The translations under genes and the position numbers were made by a program. Below the pieces are notes generated by a model, which did not search any database, was not told the origin of the DNA, and saw only the letters and a list, made by a program, of their open reading frames with translations. From Eudoraea chungangensis (GTDB taxonomy: Bacteria > Bacteroidota > Bacteroidia > Flavobacteriales > Flavobacteriaceae), in the NCBI RefSeq assembly GCF_029360665.1, contig NZ_JARDUB010000003.1:661254-725253 (forward strand): a stretch of 64,000 bases of DNA, read 5' to 3'. Below, one piece after another: positions 8,998 to 18,278 of this stretch (position 1 is its first letter; the number at the start of each line of letters is the position of its first letter).

Positions 8998-9573
8998 TTA
9001 AGAACTGTGTTTTTTTCGAACTTCGCTTAAATACTCTGGTGTAATGTCAAGGTAAGATGCTATCATGTATTGAGGAACTCTTTGAGAAAAATCAGGTATC
9101 TGTTCAATCATGTCGTAATAACGTTCTCTGCTATTTTTTTTCATATAGATATCGCTTTTTCTTTGAATAGCAATTATCATATTAGCATAGATTTTTCGAA
9201 AGGCCTGCTCTAATTTAGGGATTTCTGCATATAAATATTCAAGTTCTTCTTTCGTAATTTGAAGAACTGTAGTTTCTTCTATCGCTTGAATAGAGTTTAT
9301 AGAAAGTGTTTGATTTATAAAGCTGTCTAGATTAGAAATCCACCAGTTTTCTATTGCAAAAACACTAATGTTTTCATTTCCATTATCCTCTACTCTAAAT
9401 TGGCGAACTAATCCTTTTAGAATAAAGAATTTGTATTTACAGATATTGTTTTGTTTTAATAAAAAATCCTTTTTCTTATATGTCTTAACAGAACATTTTT
9501 TATAGATTGTCTCTATTTCCAGCTTGTTAAAATTGGAATACCGAATTAAGTATTTTGCCAGTTGTTCCTTCAT
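8998..9573 (-). CDS. Crp/Fnr-family transcriptional regulator
   Basis: A 191-aa cyclic-nucleotide-binding-domain regulator: a cupin-like sensor domain in residues about 20-115 (LKQNNICKYKFFILKGLVRQF) and a winged-helix DNA-binding end (ASYLDITPEYLSEVRKKH). It is shorter than classical Crp, as is usual for Bacteroidota. It starts within 13 nt of its cassette boundary, so its promoter must be very short or upstream. Together with the AhpD-like gene it forms a two-gene cassette with identical ends GTTGGCAAT/ATTGCCAAC. Confidence 0.85.
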   Translation of the reverse strand: MKEQLAKYLIRYSNFNKLEIETIYKKCSVKTYKKKDFLLKQNNICKYKFFILKGLVRQFRVEDNGNENISVFAIENWWISNLDSFINQTLSINSIQAIEETTVLQITKEELEYLYAEIPKLEQAFRKIYANMIIAIQRKSDIYMKKNSRERYYDMIEQIPDFSQRVPQYMIASYLDITPEYLSEVRKKHSS

Positions 9574-9585
9574 TTAATACGTAAA

Positions 9586-9708
9586 ATTGCCAACAACGTC
9601 CAATTGTCATCTATAAGCTTAACATTCAGATACCTTTAAAAGTACCTCCTTACAATAGCCTTTGCAAATAGCTAAATTAACGTATGGGCGTTTGTGTTTG
9701 TTATCACT
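9586..9708 (-). repeat. attC-like site
   Basis: Left box ATTGCCAACAACG, right end GGGCGTTTGTGTTTGTTATCAC. The left box equals the inverted far end of the Crp/AhpD cassette at 8467-8475. Confidence 0.7.
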
Positions 9709-9711
9709 TGT

Positions 9712-10890
9712 TCATTCTTTATTTACTGAAAGTTCTGCTGCCTTCTTGAAGTATTTTTCCGATTCTGCCCTGTTGTTTAAGGACTTGTAGACATTCCCAA
9801 TTCTCTTTAACAAATCACTTGAATCAGGAAACTCCACTAGCATGGTGTTATATATATCCAAAGCCTTTTCAAAATTCCTGTTTTTCTCATGATACTCTGC
9901 AATTTCAAAGCAGCGGTATTTCATGTCCCTAATAAAGTCATCATTTACTAGTTCATCTGCGAAGATATTAAAATGGTCGTAGTCATTTGCTTGAATAGCA
10001 CTTCTAATGATGGTGTATTTAGACCAGTTAGACAACTCTGGTGAAAAGCCATATTTTCGACCTCTTTCTCTGGCATAGGCATAGGCATAATCCAAGCCAC
10101 CGGCTCCAATGAACTTTTGAAGATTAGGTGCGTGAAGTTCATAATAATATTCAAAATACGACCTAATACCATGGTATAGCGTAGGAAAGCCCGTCGAGTG
10201 ATGTTCTTCATTAGAGAATTTTGTAAAGGTCCAATCCAAGTCTTTGATTGCATTACTGGAAAGCACAGAATCAAGTTTATTTACAGCATGATTGATTTGA
10301 AATTCATCATGGCTCACTGAAAAGTACAACTTGGTGTTGAGACTTGAATAATCTGCCAATGAATCTGTTTCATCCCAAATTGGAATTGGACTGGCTAGCA
10401 GATAGCTATCAAAAGAAATAGTATCGTCGAGCATGATGTCGAAGGCAAGACCCGCTGCGTATTGCCATCCGAAAAGTAACTTTTCATCATTGGTATGATA
10501 ACTATCCTCGATAAATGGGAGTACTTCTGAAGTAATAAATTCAATGAATTTATCTTCTTGAGCTCCAAAAAGATCATAACGTTCTGGAAAAGGAGTATTG
10601 ATTCCCACAACAATAAATTCTGGTGTGAGCTTGAATTGTTTAAATGTTTTACTTAGACTGACCGCATGGTGGAAGAATAGTTGTCCATCAAGCAAATAAA
10701 GAACAGGGTAATTCGAACCTGAATCGGTGTAACTAGGAGGCAGAAAGATCTGTATTTGTCTTTGTTCTCCCAATATCTTAGAATGAACAACATGATTTAT
10801 AATATCAACGTCTTCTTGCTGTGAGAATTGACCATTGACTGGAAAAGAAAGTAAACAGAATATACCAAATAGAATTGTAAAATGTTTCAT
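9712..10890 (-). CDS. Secreted esterase-D-like alpha/beta hydrolase with TPR tail, nucleophile lost
   Basis: A 392-aa protein of the esterase D / enterochelin esterase fold. A signal peptide ends VNGQ; PVLYLLDGQLFF and VVGINTPFPERYD are family motifs. At the nucleophile elbow, where relatives have GHSxGG, the sequence is GWQYAAG, so the catalytic serine is absent. Residues about 325-390 form TPR units (IYNTMLVEFPDSSDLLKRIG). It may be a non-enzymatic binding protein. It occupies a cassette whose upstream site is decayed. Confidence 0.72.
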   Translation of the reverse strand: MKHFTILFGIFCLLSFPVNGQFSQQEDVDIINHVVHSKILGEQRQIQIFLPPSYTDSGSNYPVLYLLDGQLFFHHAVSLSKTFKQFKLTPEFIVVGINTPFPERYDLFGAQEDKFIEFITSEVLPFIEDSYHTNDEKLLFGWQYAAGLAFDIMLDDTISFDSYLLASPIPIWDETDSLADYSSLNTKLYFSVSHDEFQINHAVNKLDSVLSSNAIKDLDWTFTKFSNEEHHSTGFPTLYHGIRSYFEYYYELHAPNLQKFIGAGGLDYAYAYARERGRKYGFSPELSNWSKYTIIRSAIQANDYDHFNIFADELVNDDFIRDMKYRCFEIAEYHEKNRNFEKALDIYNTMLVEFPDSSDLLKRIGNVYKSLNNRAESEKYFKKAAELSVNKE

Positions 10891-11011
10891 GATAAAGAAT
10901 GTGATCTTTTGATTTATCTTTTTGAAAAGACGAGAATAGCTTTAAAATTTGGACTTTTACATAACTAAGGAAATTTTAACAATTAATTCGCATTTCAAAT
11001 AAGTTTTGTAG

Positions 11012-11213
11012 TGAGCCAAGTTATAAGGTTTGCCTATGCGCAGTACAGATTGAAAAACCGAAGCTTTCAATCTGCGGCAAACAGCAGCCAAAGCTGGGAT
11101 TTCTGTTTTTAAATTTATTCAGTAAATATGTTTAAGAGGAGTTTTTCAGGATAGAAGCACCAACTATTGGACCATCTCTTCAGGCCACATTGCGTACAGG
11201 GTTTGTTGTGATT
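11012..11213 (-). repeat. attC-like site with decayed left box
   Basis: The right end GCGTACAGGGTTTGTTGTGATT is clear. The left side AAGTTATAAGG then CTATGCGCAGTAC has lost the AAC core but keeps the inner arm. The 120 bp before it (10891-11011) hold nothing recognisable. Confidence 0.55.
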
Positions 11214-11220
11214 AGTGATT

Positions 11221-11787
11221 TCATTTTTCAACGACTATCATTCTGCAGTCCGTTACAGATTTATGTCCAGTGTCACTGTCTTCAAACGAGTATGTAAATT
11301 TCTTATCAGTCAATCTTGAAAGTTCTTTTTCATAGTCAAGTGCCTGATTTAAAATTTGAGCTTTGTCGCCAGTGTCCTGAATACATACCACTATGAGACA
11401 ACCCTTTCTAATATCTGAAACTATTCTTTTGACCAGTCCAATTTCCTTTTCCCTATCTTTCTTTGCAAAATGAAACATACTATCTAAGAGAACTATATCG
11501 AACTCGTGATATCGGTCGAATGAATAGATATCTCCGACTTGTCCGTACAAATTCAGATTTTCGATTTCAACGATTTTGTTCATTTGTTCGATACCAACTT
11601 TTGAGTTGTCAATTCCTGTCACAGCATATCCAAGTCGAGCCAAAGCAATTGCATCTCTGCCTTGTCCACAACCTAGGTCAAGCACTTTTCCTTTTTTAGG
11701 ATAATTCGAAATAAACTCAACCAATTCAGGATAAGGTTCACCAAATAAGTCTTTAGTTTGATAGTATTTGTCGTAGGTTCCTGTCAT
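11221..11787 (-). CDS. Class I SAM-dependent methyltransferase
   Basis: A 188-aa Rossmann-fold methyltransferase of the TehB/methyltransf_25 type. Motif I is VLDLGCGQGRDA, followed by VTGIDNSKVGIEQM for the acidic loop and FDIVLLDSMFHF for motif IV. No signal peptide, so cytoplasmic. The small size and lack of an added domain suggest a small-molecule substrate, which the sequence does not reveal. Single-gene cassette; its ends agree at 7 of 9 positions. Confidence 0.85.
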   Translation of the reverse strand: MTGTYDKYYQTKDLFGEPYPELVEFISNYPKKGKVLDLGCGQGRDAIALARLGYAVTGIDNSKVGIEQMNKIVEIENLNLYGQVGDIYSFDRYHEFDIVLLDSMFHFAKKDREKEIGLVKRIVSDIRKGCLIVVCIQDTGDKAQILNQALDYEKELSRLTDKKFTYSFEDSDTGHKSVTDCRMIVVEK

Positions 11788-11803
11788 TTCGTTTTTTTAC
11801 TTT

Positions 11804-11907
11804 AAGTACAACGAACGGCTATATGACGTACCAGCAAATTCGGGGAGTGTGTAGGCTCGCATTGAATTTCCCGTGGCCTGCCTCGCTGGCATGGACGAAT
11901 AACTATT
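11804..11907 (-). repeat. attC-like site, right half decayed
   Basis: Left box AAGTACAACGAACGGCTATATGACG is intact. The right end, expected to read TTGTTGTGCTT, is only GAATAACTATTTTTAGC. The inner part GCCTGCCTCGCTGGCATGG can still fold. Confidence 0.45.
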
Positions 11908-11908
11908 T

Positions 11909-12709
11909 TTAGCCTCTCGCTTTTTTTATTTCACGATCTAAAGTTTCAATTATTTTTTGCATTTTTTCCTTAAGTGATTGCCCTTCTAAATTGCAAACTT
12001 GAGAAAAAGTGAAAATAAATGTTACCAAGCCTTCAAGACGTGGATCTTTTAAAATGGATTGAACATCTATTTCTTTAGGACTTTTTCCCATGGTCAATGT
12101 TTGGTCGTTTTTCCCTTTATCCAAAAAGCCCATTCTAAGTTCTTGTGCCTTCCAAAAAACATGGTTCGCATTTCGCATTATTCCAACTTCTTTCATGTAA
12201 GGAATGATATCAGAAATATAATGGTCATGTTGGATTAATTCAGACTCCTTGTATGACCTAATATCTGAAGTCCAATGGGATAGTAATTGCTTTAGGGTGT
12301 CATTCCTTATCAATTTAATATTTCCAGAATTTATTATATCAATTTCAATTGGATCAAAAGTGGGGTCCATAAAAAAAGTCGCAAATATCATTGAAAGAGA
12401 ATCTTCACTTATTAGTATTTCTTTTGAAGTAATTTCAAAAACATTAAGACTTTCTTCAATCAATTTACGTCTCATTTCAATCTTATTTTCCAATTGAAGT
12501 AAATTCGCTTTGTAATCGGATTTAAGTTGTTTAAGGATTACTTGCTCTTGCTCAATGTCCTTTTGTTTTCTATTATAATTATTGATTGCTAGAGCAATTA
12601 AAATACCGATAACAACGAGCACTATTTCCCCAATTGCATATTTAAAATACTTTATAGTATTACCTTCGGAAAGTAGTTGCTGTCTTATTTGTCTAAAGAA
12701 TGTTAGCAT
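11909..12709 (-). CDS. DUF6090-type membrane protein
   Basis: A 266-aa member of the flavobacterial family that starts MIKFFRKIRQ-like (here MLTFFRQIRQQLLSEG), has one membrane helix at about residues 21-43 (GEIVLVVIGILIALAINNY), and then a long helical, probably coiled-coil, region. Function is unknown. Start placed at MLTFF, not the upstream in-frame ATG, because all relatives in this array start there. The leader TTAGTAGTGGTTGG is shared with the other copies. Cassette start GTTGTGCTT is the same as in two other DUF6090 cassettes. Confidence 0.8.
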   Translation of the reverse strand: MLTFFRQIRQQLLSEGNTIKYFKYAIGEIVLVVIGILIALAINNYNRKQKDIEQEQVILKQLKSDYKANLLQLENKIEMRRKLIEESLNVFEITSKEILISEDSLSMIFATFFMDPTFDPIEIDIINSGNIKLIRNDTLKQLLSHWTSDIRSYKESELIQHDHYISDIIPYMKEVGIMRNANHVFWKAQELRMGFLDKGKNDQTLTMGKSPKEIDVQSILKDPRLEGLVTFIFTFSQVCNLEGQSLKEKMQKIIETLDREIKKARG

Positions 12710-12730
12710 TAGTAGTGGTTGGTTATAATG

Positions 12731-12792
12731 AAGCACAACGTTTGTGTGCAGTGCGTATCCCGCAGGTATGTACTTTATGCTGTGTTGGCATT
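12731..12792 (-). repeat. attC-like site, short (62 bp)
   Basis: AAGCACAACG ... GTGTTGGCATT with inner arms GTGCGTATCC / GGTATGTAC and almost no spacer. The stop codon of the upstream cassette gene overlaps its right edge. Confidence 0.75.
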
Positions 12793-14053
12793 AGTGTTTT
12801 ACTCTTTGATAGTTTAAGGTATTTCCTCTCCCAAGATAAGATAGAGATAAATTCTTTTCATCCATGGAAATGATATACCAGCACAATTCACTCTTTAGTC
12901 CAGAGATATAATCATCTTCTTTAGATGCTGTGCCCTCACCATTTATACAATTGTTAGATAAAATATACGCTTCAATATCTTCAGCACCTGAATTGGTTTC
13001 TATTTTGAAACTACTTGTAAATTCAATAAAATTGTTTTCATCATTAGTGCTTTTCCACTGTCCTATAAGCAGACTTTTGCGTAGACCTTCTTTTACAAAC
13101 CTTTCACTTGTTATCGGATTATAATGTCCCCCTCTTCCGTCATCAGAATAGGAAATGACAGTAGGGTTTTCAGATACTATTTTTAGCTCAAATTTCCCTG
13201 AGTTGTATTTTCCTTTAAGAACACCTGAACTTTCAGCTGCGGGAACAAAATAATCTTCATTACTGAATTTAATAGAATAGCCATTTTCATCTTCCCTTTT
13301 TATTTGAAAATATGCAGGATCAATAGGGCTAGATGAATTTTCTTTCTTCCAGTAACCTATAATACTGCCATCTGAAATATGCTTATCCTCTTTTTTGATA
13401 CTAAATATTAAATTCTTGCCTTGAAACGCTCCTTTGTTATCAATAGTAAATTGATCCTCCTTCCAAATTTCCTCTTCTGATGGCTCTTGGTCATAGTTGG
13501 CTCTATACATTGTTCTGCTAATACTATCTTTTGAGATTTTTGATTCCAAATGTGTAAAGCCTTCAATATAATCCCCTTGTGTAATTAAAAGAAAATCAAT
13601 CATACGCCCTTTTTTATCATAATTAACTAAGTACGATTCATACCAACTGTTTCTATCTTCAAAGCCAATAATAAAAGAGTAATAATCAGTTGAAAAATTA
13701 ACTGATTCAGTAATCAGACAGTTTCGATTTAAATTAACTGTCGGTTTTATTTTAAATAAATCTAACGTATTGAAAAAAGACTGATTGATAGTTTTCTGTA
13801 ATTTGACATGCCTATCAATTTCTAAATCAATCGTGTTTTCTTGTATATCTTTTTCTATTAAGAATTTTTCAGCATTGTTAAGCTCTCTGTTTTCAATCAA
13901 AAAAGGTTTTACCTCAAATGATACTTGTTTAGGTTCTTCAATTATATCATCAGTAACCTTAGAAGTTTCAAACTGTTTATTGCCTCCTTTTGAATCGTTG
14001 CAAGCGCTTAGCAGTAGTATTGAAAGGCCTATAAGTGGTATTATCTTATTCAT
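12791..14053 (-). CDS. Hypothetical lipoprotein, 420 aa
   Basis: Not recognised. The N-terminus is a lipoprotein signal (LIGLSILLLSAC), so it is probably membrane-anchored in the periplasm. After residue 60 the protein is mixed alpha/beta with repeated hydrophilic strands; two similar stretches (GSIIGYWKKEN near 230 and LLIGQWKSTND near 330) suggest a duplicated beta domain. The TAA stop lies in the attC edge. Cassette ends GTTAGCATT and GTTGGCATT differ by one base. Confidence 0.75.
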   Translation of the reverse strand: MNKIIPLIGLSILLLSACNDSKGGNKQFETSKVTDDIIEEPKQVSFEVKPFLIENRELNNAEKFLIEKDIQENTIDLEIDRHVKLQKTINQSFFNTLDLFKIKPTVNLNRNCLITESVNFSTDYYSFIIGFEDRNSWYESYLVNYDKKGRMIDFLLITQGDYIEGFTHLESKISKDSISRTMYRANYDQEPSEEEIWKEDQFTIDNKGAFQGKNLIFSIKKEDKHISDGSIIGYWKKENSSSPIDPAYFQIKREDENGYSIKFSNEDYFVPAAESSGVLKGKYNSGKFELKIVSENPTVISYSDDGRGGHYNPITSERFVKEGLRKSLLIGQWKSTNDENNFIEFTSSFKIETNSGAEDIEAYILSNNCINGEGTASKEDDYISGLKSELCWYIISMDEKNLSLSYLGRGNTLNYQRVKH

Positions 14054-14095
14054 TTATCTTTTCTATTGAAAGTTGATGTTAGTTCTCGTCATATT

Positions 14096-14325
14096 AATGC
14101 TAACGTGTTTGCGTATGATTAGTTGCATTGGCTGGAACTAAGTGAGCAAAGTAAAACGAACCAGAGGAAAACCCTACGGATTCTCCGAGTCCATACAGGC
14201 TTTGGCAATTCCGAGTGTAACGCTACGCAAGTTTGCACTTTGTGCTCGTACCTGAGGCATTCGAATCGGCCGAAACGAGCGAGGCGAACTGACACTTTTA
14301 ATTGCGGTTATACAATGTTCGCAAT
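14096..14325 (-). repeat. attC-like site, long (230 bp)
   Basis: Left AATGCTAACGTGTTTGCG, right GCGGTTATACAATGTTCGCAAT. The long spacer carries GC-rich secondary structure. The following 14326-14444 holds no complete gene; one frame reads about 30 residues without a start, possibly a gene remnant. Confidence 0.7.
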
Positions 14326-14444
14326 AGTATTTCAAGGCTATTCCCTGTCGGCCCCAATAAAGCTATCAAAATGGACAGACATTAATTTTGCCGCTTCACC
14401 TCCTATGGCACTCTTACAAACTTGTGAACAGATTAAAAAATAAA

Positions 14445-16793
14445 CTACTCTAATTCAATTACTACCTTATCTATTGTATCGGTAAATCTAAAAGGAGATG
14501 AATATTGTGATCTAATTACCGAACCTCCATTATCTACGCCTACATCAAATGGTTCTGAAAGTGAATATTTACCAAGGACAATATGATCAATTGTTCCACT
14601 GCCTACTGCATTACCGTCTACAAAAAGTTTAATATTAGCGGATGCATCCATTGGATTTTCACTCTTAACGGCCTCATACACTAGCTTAATCTCATGTTTT
14701 CCGGCAGATAGAGGTGAATTTGCCTTAACTTCATAATACTTTTCGTCATAGAAATTATAGCCATAAGTAAGAATATTATTCTTTACATATAAGCTATATC
14801 CAGCAAAATAACCCCCACTGCAGTTAATCACTCCATTGGTAGAACCATCAGTTTCAATAAATGCAGTAATTGAGTGATTGCGATTTTTTAATGGAGGACT
14901 TGCAGACTCTGCAATAAACTCTGCCCCTGGGCTATAATAAGTGTATACTGTTTCGGAAGGTGGATGAATTCTATCCGTAACATTCTTTAATCGATTAGTA
15001 ACATTGTCATACAGTGGATAAACATTATACTTCCATGCTAACTCATCAAACTTTTGTTTAAGCTCTTCTATTTTTTCAGGATTACTATTTGCTAAATTAT
15101 TTACTTCGGTAGGATCATTTGTAATATCATATAACTCCCATTCATCTTCTTCAAAATTAAATGTACCACCAAGATTCCATGGCAATCTTCCGCCGTGAAG
15201 AGAAACTGCTTTCCATCCATTATCATAGATTGCTCTACTGCCTAATTGCTCATAATATTGAACAGGATGATTAGTTGGTGCATCAGCATCATTAAATGAA
15301 TACTGAAAGCTAACACCGTCAAAAGGCATCTGCTCTACACCATCAATCTCGTTCTGAAATCCAACACCAGTAACATCCATTATTGTTGGAACGACATCGG
15401 TAATATGTTGATACTGCTTTCTTAATTCTCCCTTCGCCTTAATACCATTTGGCCAGTGAACAACTAATGGGTCAGCTATGCCCCCATTGTGTACAGTTTG
15501 CTTAAAATACTTAAATGGCGTATTCCCCGCCGCCGCCCAGCCTGCATGATAATGATTATCTGTCTCAGCAGTTCCCCAAAGCTCATAAAAACGTAAATTC
15601 TCTTCGTGAGGAGTTCTACCTATACCATTTAAAACTAACATTTCATTATGAGATCCTTCCAATCCACCTTCACCACTACTGCCATTGTCAGATGTAACGA
15701 TAATAATTGTATTCTCTAGCTCTCCTATTCGTTCAAGAGCATTTATTACTCGACCTATTTCATGATCTGCTTGTGTGAGTGCCGCTGCTGCTGCTTCCAT
15801 TTGCCTGGCATACATTTTCTTTTTTTCTTCTGGAACATCCACCCAAGCTTGAATATCATCTGGTAACTCTGCGAGTTGAGTTCCAGATTCGTGAATACCT
15901 AAGGATATTTGATTTTCCAAAATCTGTCGTCTTACTTCATCCCATCCCATATCAAATTTGCCTTTATACATATCTAAATACTCTTGTGAGGCATGATGTG
16001 GAGCATGTAATGTTGGCGTAGCATAAAACATCATAAATGGCCTGTCTGGGGAAACAGATTTGTGAGCGGTAAGCCAATAAATGGCTCTATTAGCCAAATC
16101 TGTATTTATGTGGTAGTCTTCTTTTCCTTTGGATGGATTTGAAGGCCAGTGATCGTTATACATAATAGGTTTAAAATTGTGAACATCTGCAGACATAAAC
16201 CCATAAAAATGATCAAAACCTTCTTCGTTTGCCCAGCCATTAAATGGGCCTGTACTATTAACCTCCCAAAGAGGTGTATGATCCCACTTACCTAGTGCAT
16301 AAGTGCTGAATCCATTTTCCTGTAGCATCTTAGCACCACTTGCCGCAGACTCTGGTATCATACCATTATAGCCAGGAAAGCCCATTGCTGTAAGTGCATG
16401 ACTACCCAGCCCAATGGAATGATGATTTCTACCAGCCATTATGCTTGCTCTTGACGGGGAACAAAGGGCGGTTGTGTGAAAGTTGGTATAGTTTAAGCCA
16501 TTGGCAGCTAAACGATCAATGTTAGGAGTTTCAATTAGTCCTCCGTTTGCACCGATTTGAGCAAATCCTACGTCATCAAGCAAGATAACCATAACGTTCG
16601 GTGCTTCATCAGGTGCTTGCACTCGCTCCGGCCAATCTTCTACGGATTCTTCATAAGTTTTGGCAATTTTACCCTTAAACCCGCCAAGTCTCGGGTCTTC
16701 TTCAGTGGTATTCCTATCACTTTTTTGGTTACAACCAAAATTTAGAAGGACTATTCCTGTAAGGAATATCAGCTTCAGGTCTATCTTTTGCAT
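14445..16793 (-). CDS. Arylsulfatase-type sulfatase, lipoprotein
   Basis: A 782-aa type I sulfatase. The lipoprotein signal ends LLNFGC. The metal-binding start is VILLDDVGFAQ, and the formylglycine motif CSPSRASIMAGR (C-x-P-S-R) is intact, so it needs maturation by an anaerobic or FGE-type enzyme. GKWDHTP and TSDNGSSGEGG carry further metal ligands. A C-terminal beta domain covers about residues 620-780, as in the large bacterial AtsA-like arylsulfatases. It is by far the largest cassette gene. Marine flavobacteria use such enzymes on sulfated polysaccharides or aryl sulfates. Confidence 0.88.
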   Translation of the reverse strand: MQKIDLKLIFLTGIVLLNFGCNQKSDRNTTEEDPRLGGFKGKIAKTYEESVEDWPERVQAPDEAPNVMVILLDDVGFAQIGANGGLIETPNIDRLAANGLNYTNFHTTALCSPSRASIMAGRNHHSIGLGSHALTAMGFPGYNGMIPESAASGAKMLQENGFSTYALGKWDHTPLWEVNSTGPFNGWANEEGFDHFYGFMSADVHNFKPIMYNDHWPSNPSKGKEDYHINTDLANRAIYWLTAHKSVSPDRPFMMFYATPTLHAPHHASQEYLDMYKGKFDMGWDEVRRQILENQISLGIHESGTQLAELPDDIQAWVDVPEEKKKMYARQMEAAAAALTQADHEIGRVINALERIGELENTIIIVTSDNGSSGEGGLEGSHNEMLVLNGIGRTPHEENLRFYELWGTAETDNHYHAGWAAAGNTPFKYFKQTVHNGGIADPLVVHWPNGIKAKGELRKQYQHITDVVPTIMDVTGVGFQNEIDGVEQMPFDGVSFQYSFNDADAPTNHPVQYYEQLGSRAIYDNGWKAVSLHGGRLPWNLGGTFNFEEDEWELYDITNDPTEVNNLANSNPEKIEELKQKFDELAWKYNVYPLYDNVTNRLKNVTDRIHPPSETVYTYYSPGAEFIAESASPPLKNRNHSITAFIETDGSTNGVINCSGGYFAGYSLYVKNNILTYGYNFYDEKYYEVKANSPLSAGKHEIKLVYEAVKSENPMDASANIKLFVDGNAVGSGTIDHIVLGKYSLSEPFDVGVDNGGSVIRSQYSSPFRFTDTIDKVVIELE

Positions 16794-16821
16794 ATTTAGA
16801 TTGATTTAGATGTTATTATTT

Positions 16822-16955
16822 GTTCACAATGTTCTAGTGTATGGCTCGTTATGGAAAATGTCCATCGGAATTTTCACCGTTAGTGAAAGATAGTAAATTG
16901 TAATGGATTCCGATAAGTAATTCAGCCGCAATGGGCTATGCAGGTTGTTGCGCTT
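16822..16955 (-). repeat. attC-like site, left core mutated
   Basis: Left CACAATGTTCTAGTGTATGGC (core AAT in place of AAC), right GCTATGCAGGTTGTTGCGCTT. Inner arms GTATGGCTCGTTATGG and GCATAGCCCATTGCGG pair. The left box does not match its cassette's other end. Confidence 0.65.
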
Positions 16956-17390
16956 AGTTTTTATTTTCTAAATCATCACTGTTTTTTAAGTGTCTTTTCC
17001 TTAGATTTTCTGCGTATTCAATAAATGAACCGTCAAAAAATTGTTTATTCGGACTACTTAATAATGTTCCAAAACCGGGAGATGGTATCATGCCATGAAC
17101 TAATGATTTTCTAGATTCCCAATTTTTTTACTTAACATTTTGTTTTCGTTCTGTAAAAAGAGATTCTCAAGGTGCCGTATTTCAGCAGCAAATAAGTGAA
17201 AACCATGATTGTATTCTTCTTCCGTCAAGGAATCTGGATTCCCTGAGAAAGTTGAAATTATTCTTGATGATTCTTTAGAAGAACCTAAACTTAGAAGTAT
17301 ATCAATATCTAAGGCAGCAATCTCATAAAAAGTTGAGTTGTATATCAATTTTTCGGATAAGCTCATTCGCCCATTTTTCCTTACTTTCAA
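16954..17390 (-). pseudogene. Frameshifted gene remnant behind a DUF6090-type gene
   Basis: An open frame (17100-17390) reads AAEIRHLENLFLQNENKM and then stops. One extra A in the A7 run at about 17128-17134 would extend it as NWESRKSLVHGMIPSPGFG... to a stop at 16954. The motif HLENLF...WESRKSLV...FFDGSFIEY resembles the C-terminus of a flavobacterial membrane-protein family whose N-terminal membrane part is missing here. So the gene is both truncated and frameshifted. A sequencing error in the A run cannot be excluded for the frameshift. Confidence 0.55.
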
Positions 17391-18105
17391 GTCCTTTTAT
17401 GCCTATTTTTAACCTAATGGACAGTTGGTTCAAATAGTTTTCGAGACTTATGTCATCCCTAATATCTTGTGGTTGTAAAATAGGTCGGTTATCATTGTTG
17501 TACCTAGTAAGAGCATACTGACCCCCTTGTCCGTCAAGGGCCATTACATTTTTAGAAAATATGTTATAATTATTTATAAGATTATTTTCATTATAAACGT
17601 TGATAAACCTTTTAGTTTCAGTGACGTGTTGTTCAAGTCCTATGTTATTGAAATAATTTGATAAATCTTTGGTCAAACTATCATTTGTAATATTATTCCA
17701 ATAGCCCGTACTTGTAGCTATATCAAATGAAGTTCTGTTAGAACTTGGTAATATAAAATAAACTATTAATTGAAAATCATTTATGAATTGATGAGTGTCT
17801 TCAAGGGGTTTTGAAGTATCAATTATATAATCCAGAAGCCTTAGTGCAGACGTATTTTGAGAAGTTTTAAATTCTTTTACGTTTCTAAATTCTTGAATAT
17901 CACTTTCTAAATCTCTTTTTATATTTTCTAAAAGAGTTTTTTCTATTTGACGGTCTTTTTTTTCTATTTGCCAAGTATTAATCTGTAAAGCAATCAAAAT
18001 TCCAATTACCACCAATACAATTTCACCAAGCGCATAAATCAGATATTTCCTGAAATTGTTTTCAGAGAGTAGTTTTTGTCGGATTTTACGAAAGAATTTT
18101 ATCAT
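17323..18105 (-). CDS. DUF6090-type membrane protein
   Basis: A 260-aa copy starting MIKFFRKIRQKLLSEN, with one membrane helix (EIVLVVIGILIALQI), then a long helical extracytoplasmic region. Function unknown. The 3' end overlaps a broken second gene in another frame, so this cassette may be a composite. The leader TTAGTAGTTGTTC is a diverged form of the shared DUF6090 leader; the cassette left box is mutated. Confidence 0.8.
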   Translation of the reverse strand: MIKFFRKIRQKLLSENNFRKYLIYALGEIVLVVIGILIALQINTWQIEKKDRQIEKTLLENIKRDLESDIQEFRNVKEFKTSQNTSALRLLDYIIDTSKPLEDTHQFINDFQLIVYFILPSSNRTSFDIATSTGYWNNITNDSLTKDLSNYFNNIGLEQHVTETKRFINVYNENNLINNYNIFSKNVMALDGQGGQYALTRYNNDNRPILQPQDIRDDISLENYLNQLSIRLKIGIKGLESKEKWANELIRKIDIQLNFL

Positions 18106-18127
18106 TGATTAGTAGTTGTTCAAAATG

Positions 18128-18278
18128 AAGTAGAATAATATAGGTTAAAATTAGTTACATCTGTTAGTATCTTCCTTTAAAAGTCCTCCTGCAAGCAGTT
18201 ATAACCCAAGTTGGAAATTCCATAGGTATTTCCAAAGTAGGCGAGAAAGAGAAATGAATTATAGCCATTGTTGTATTT
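18128..18278 (-). repeat. attC-like site with decayed left box
   Basis: The right end ATTATAGCCATTGTTGTATTT is typical of the GGCTAT family. The left AAGTAGAATAATATAGG should read AAGCACAACGG by comparison with other DUF6090 leaders. Confidence 0.55.

Noticed and set aside
14123..14443. 106-codon plus-strand open frame
   Set aside because: It lies across the attC-like site and cassette 3' end; its composition is low-grade and it matches no family.
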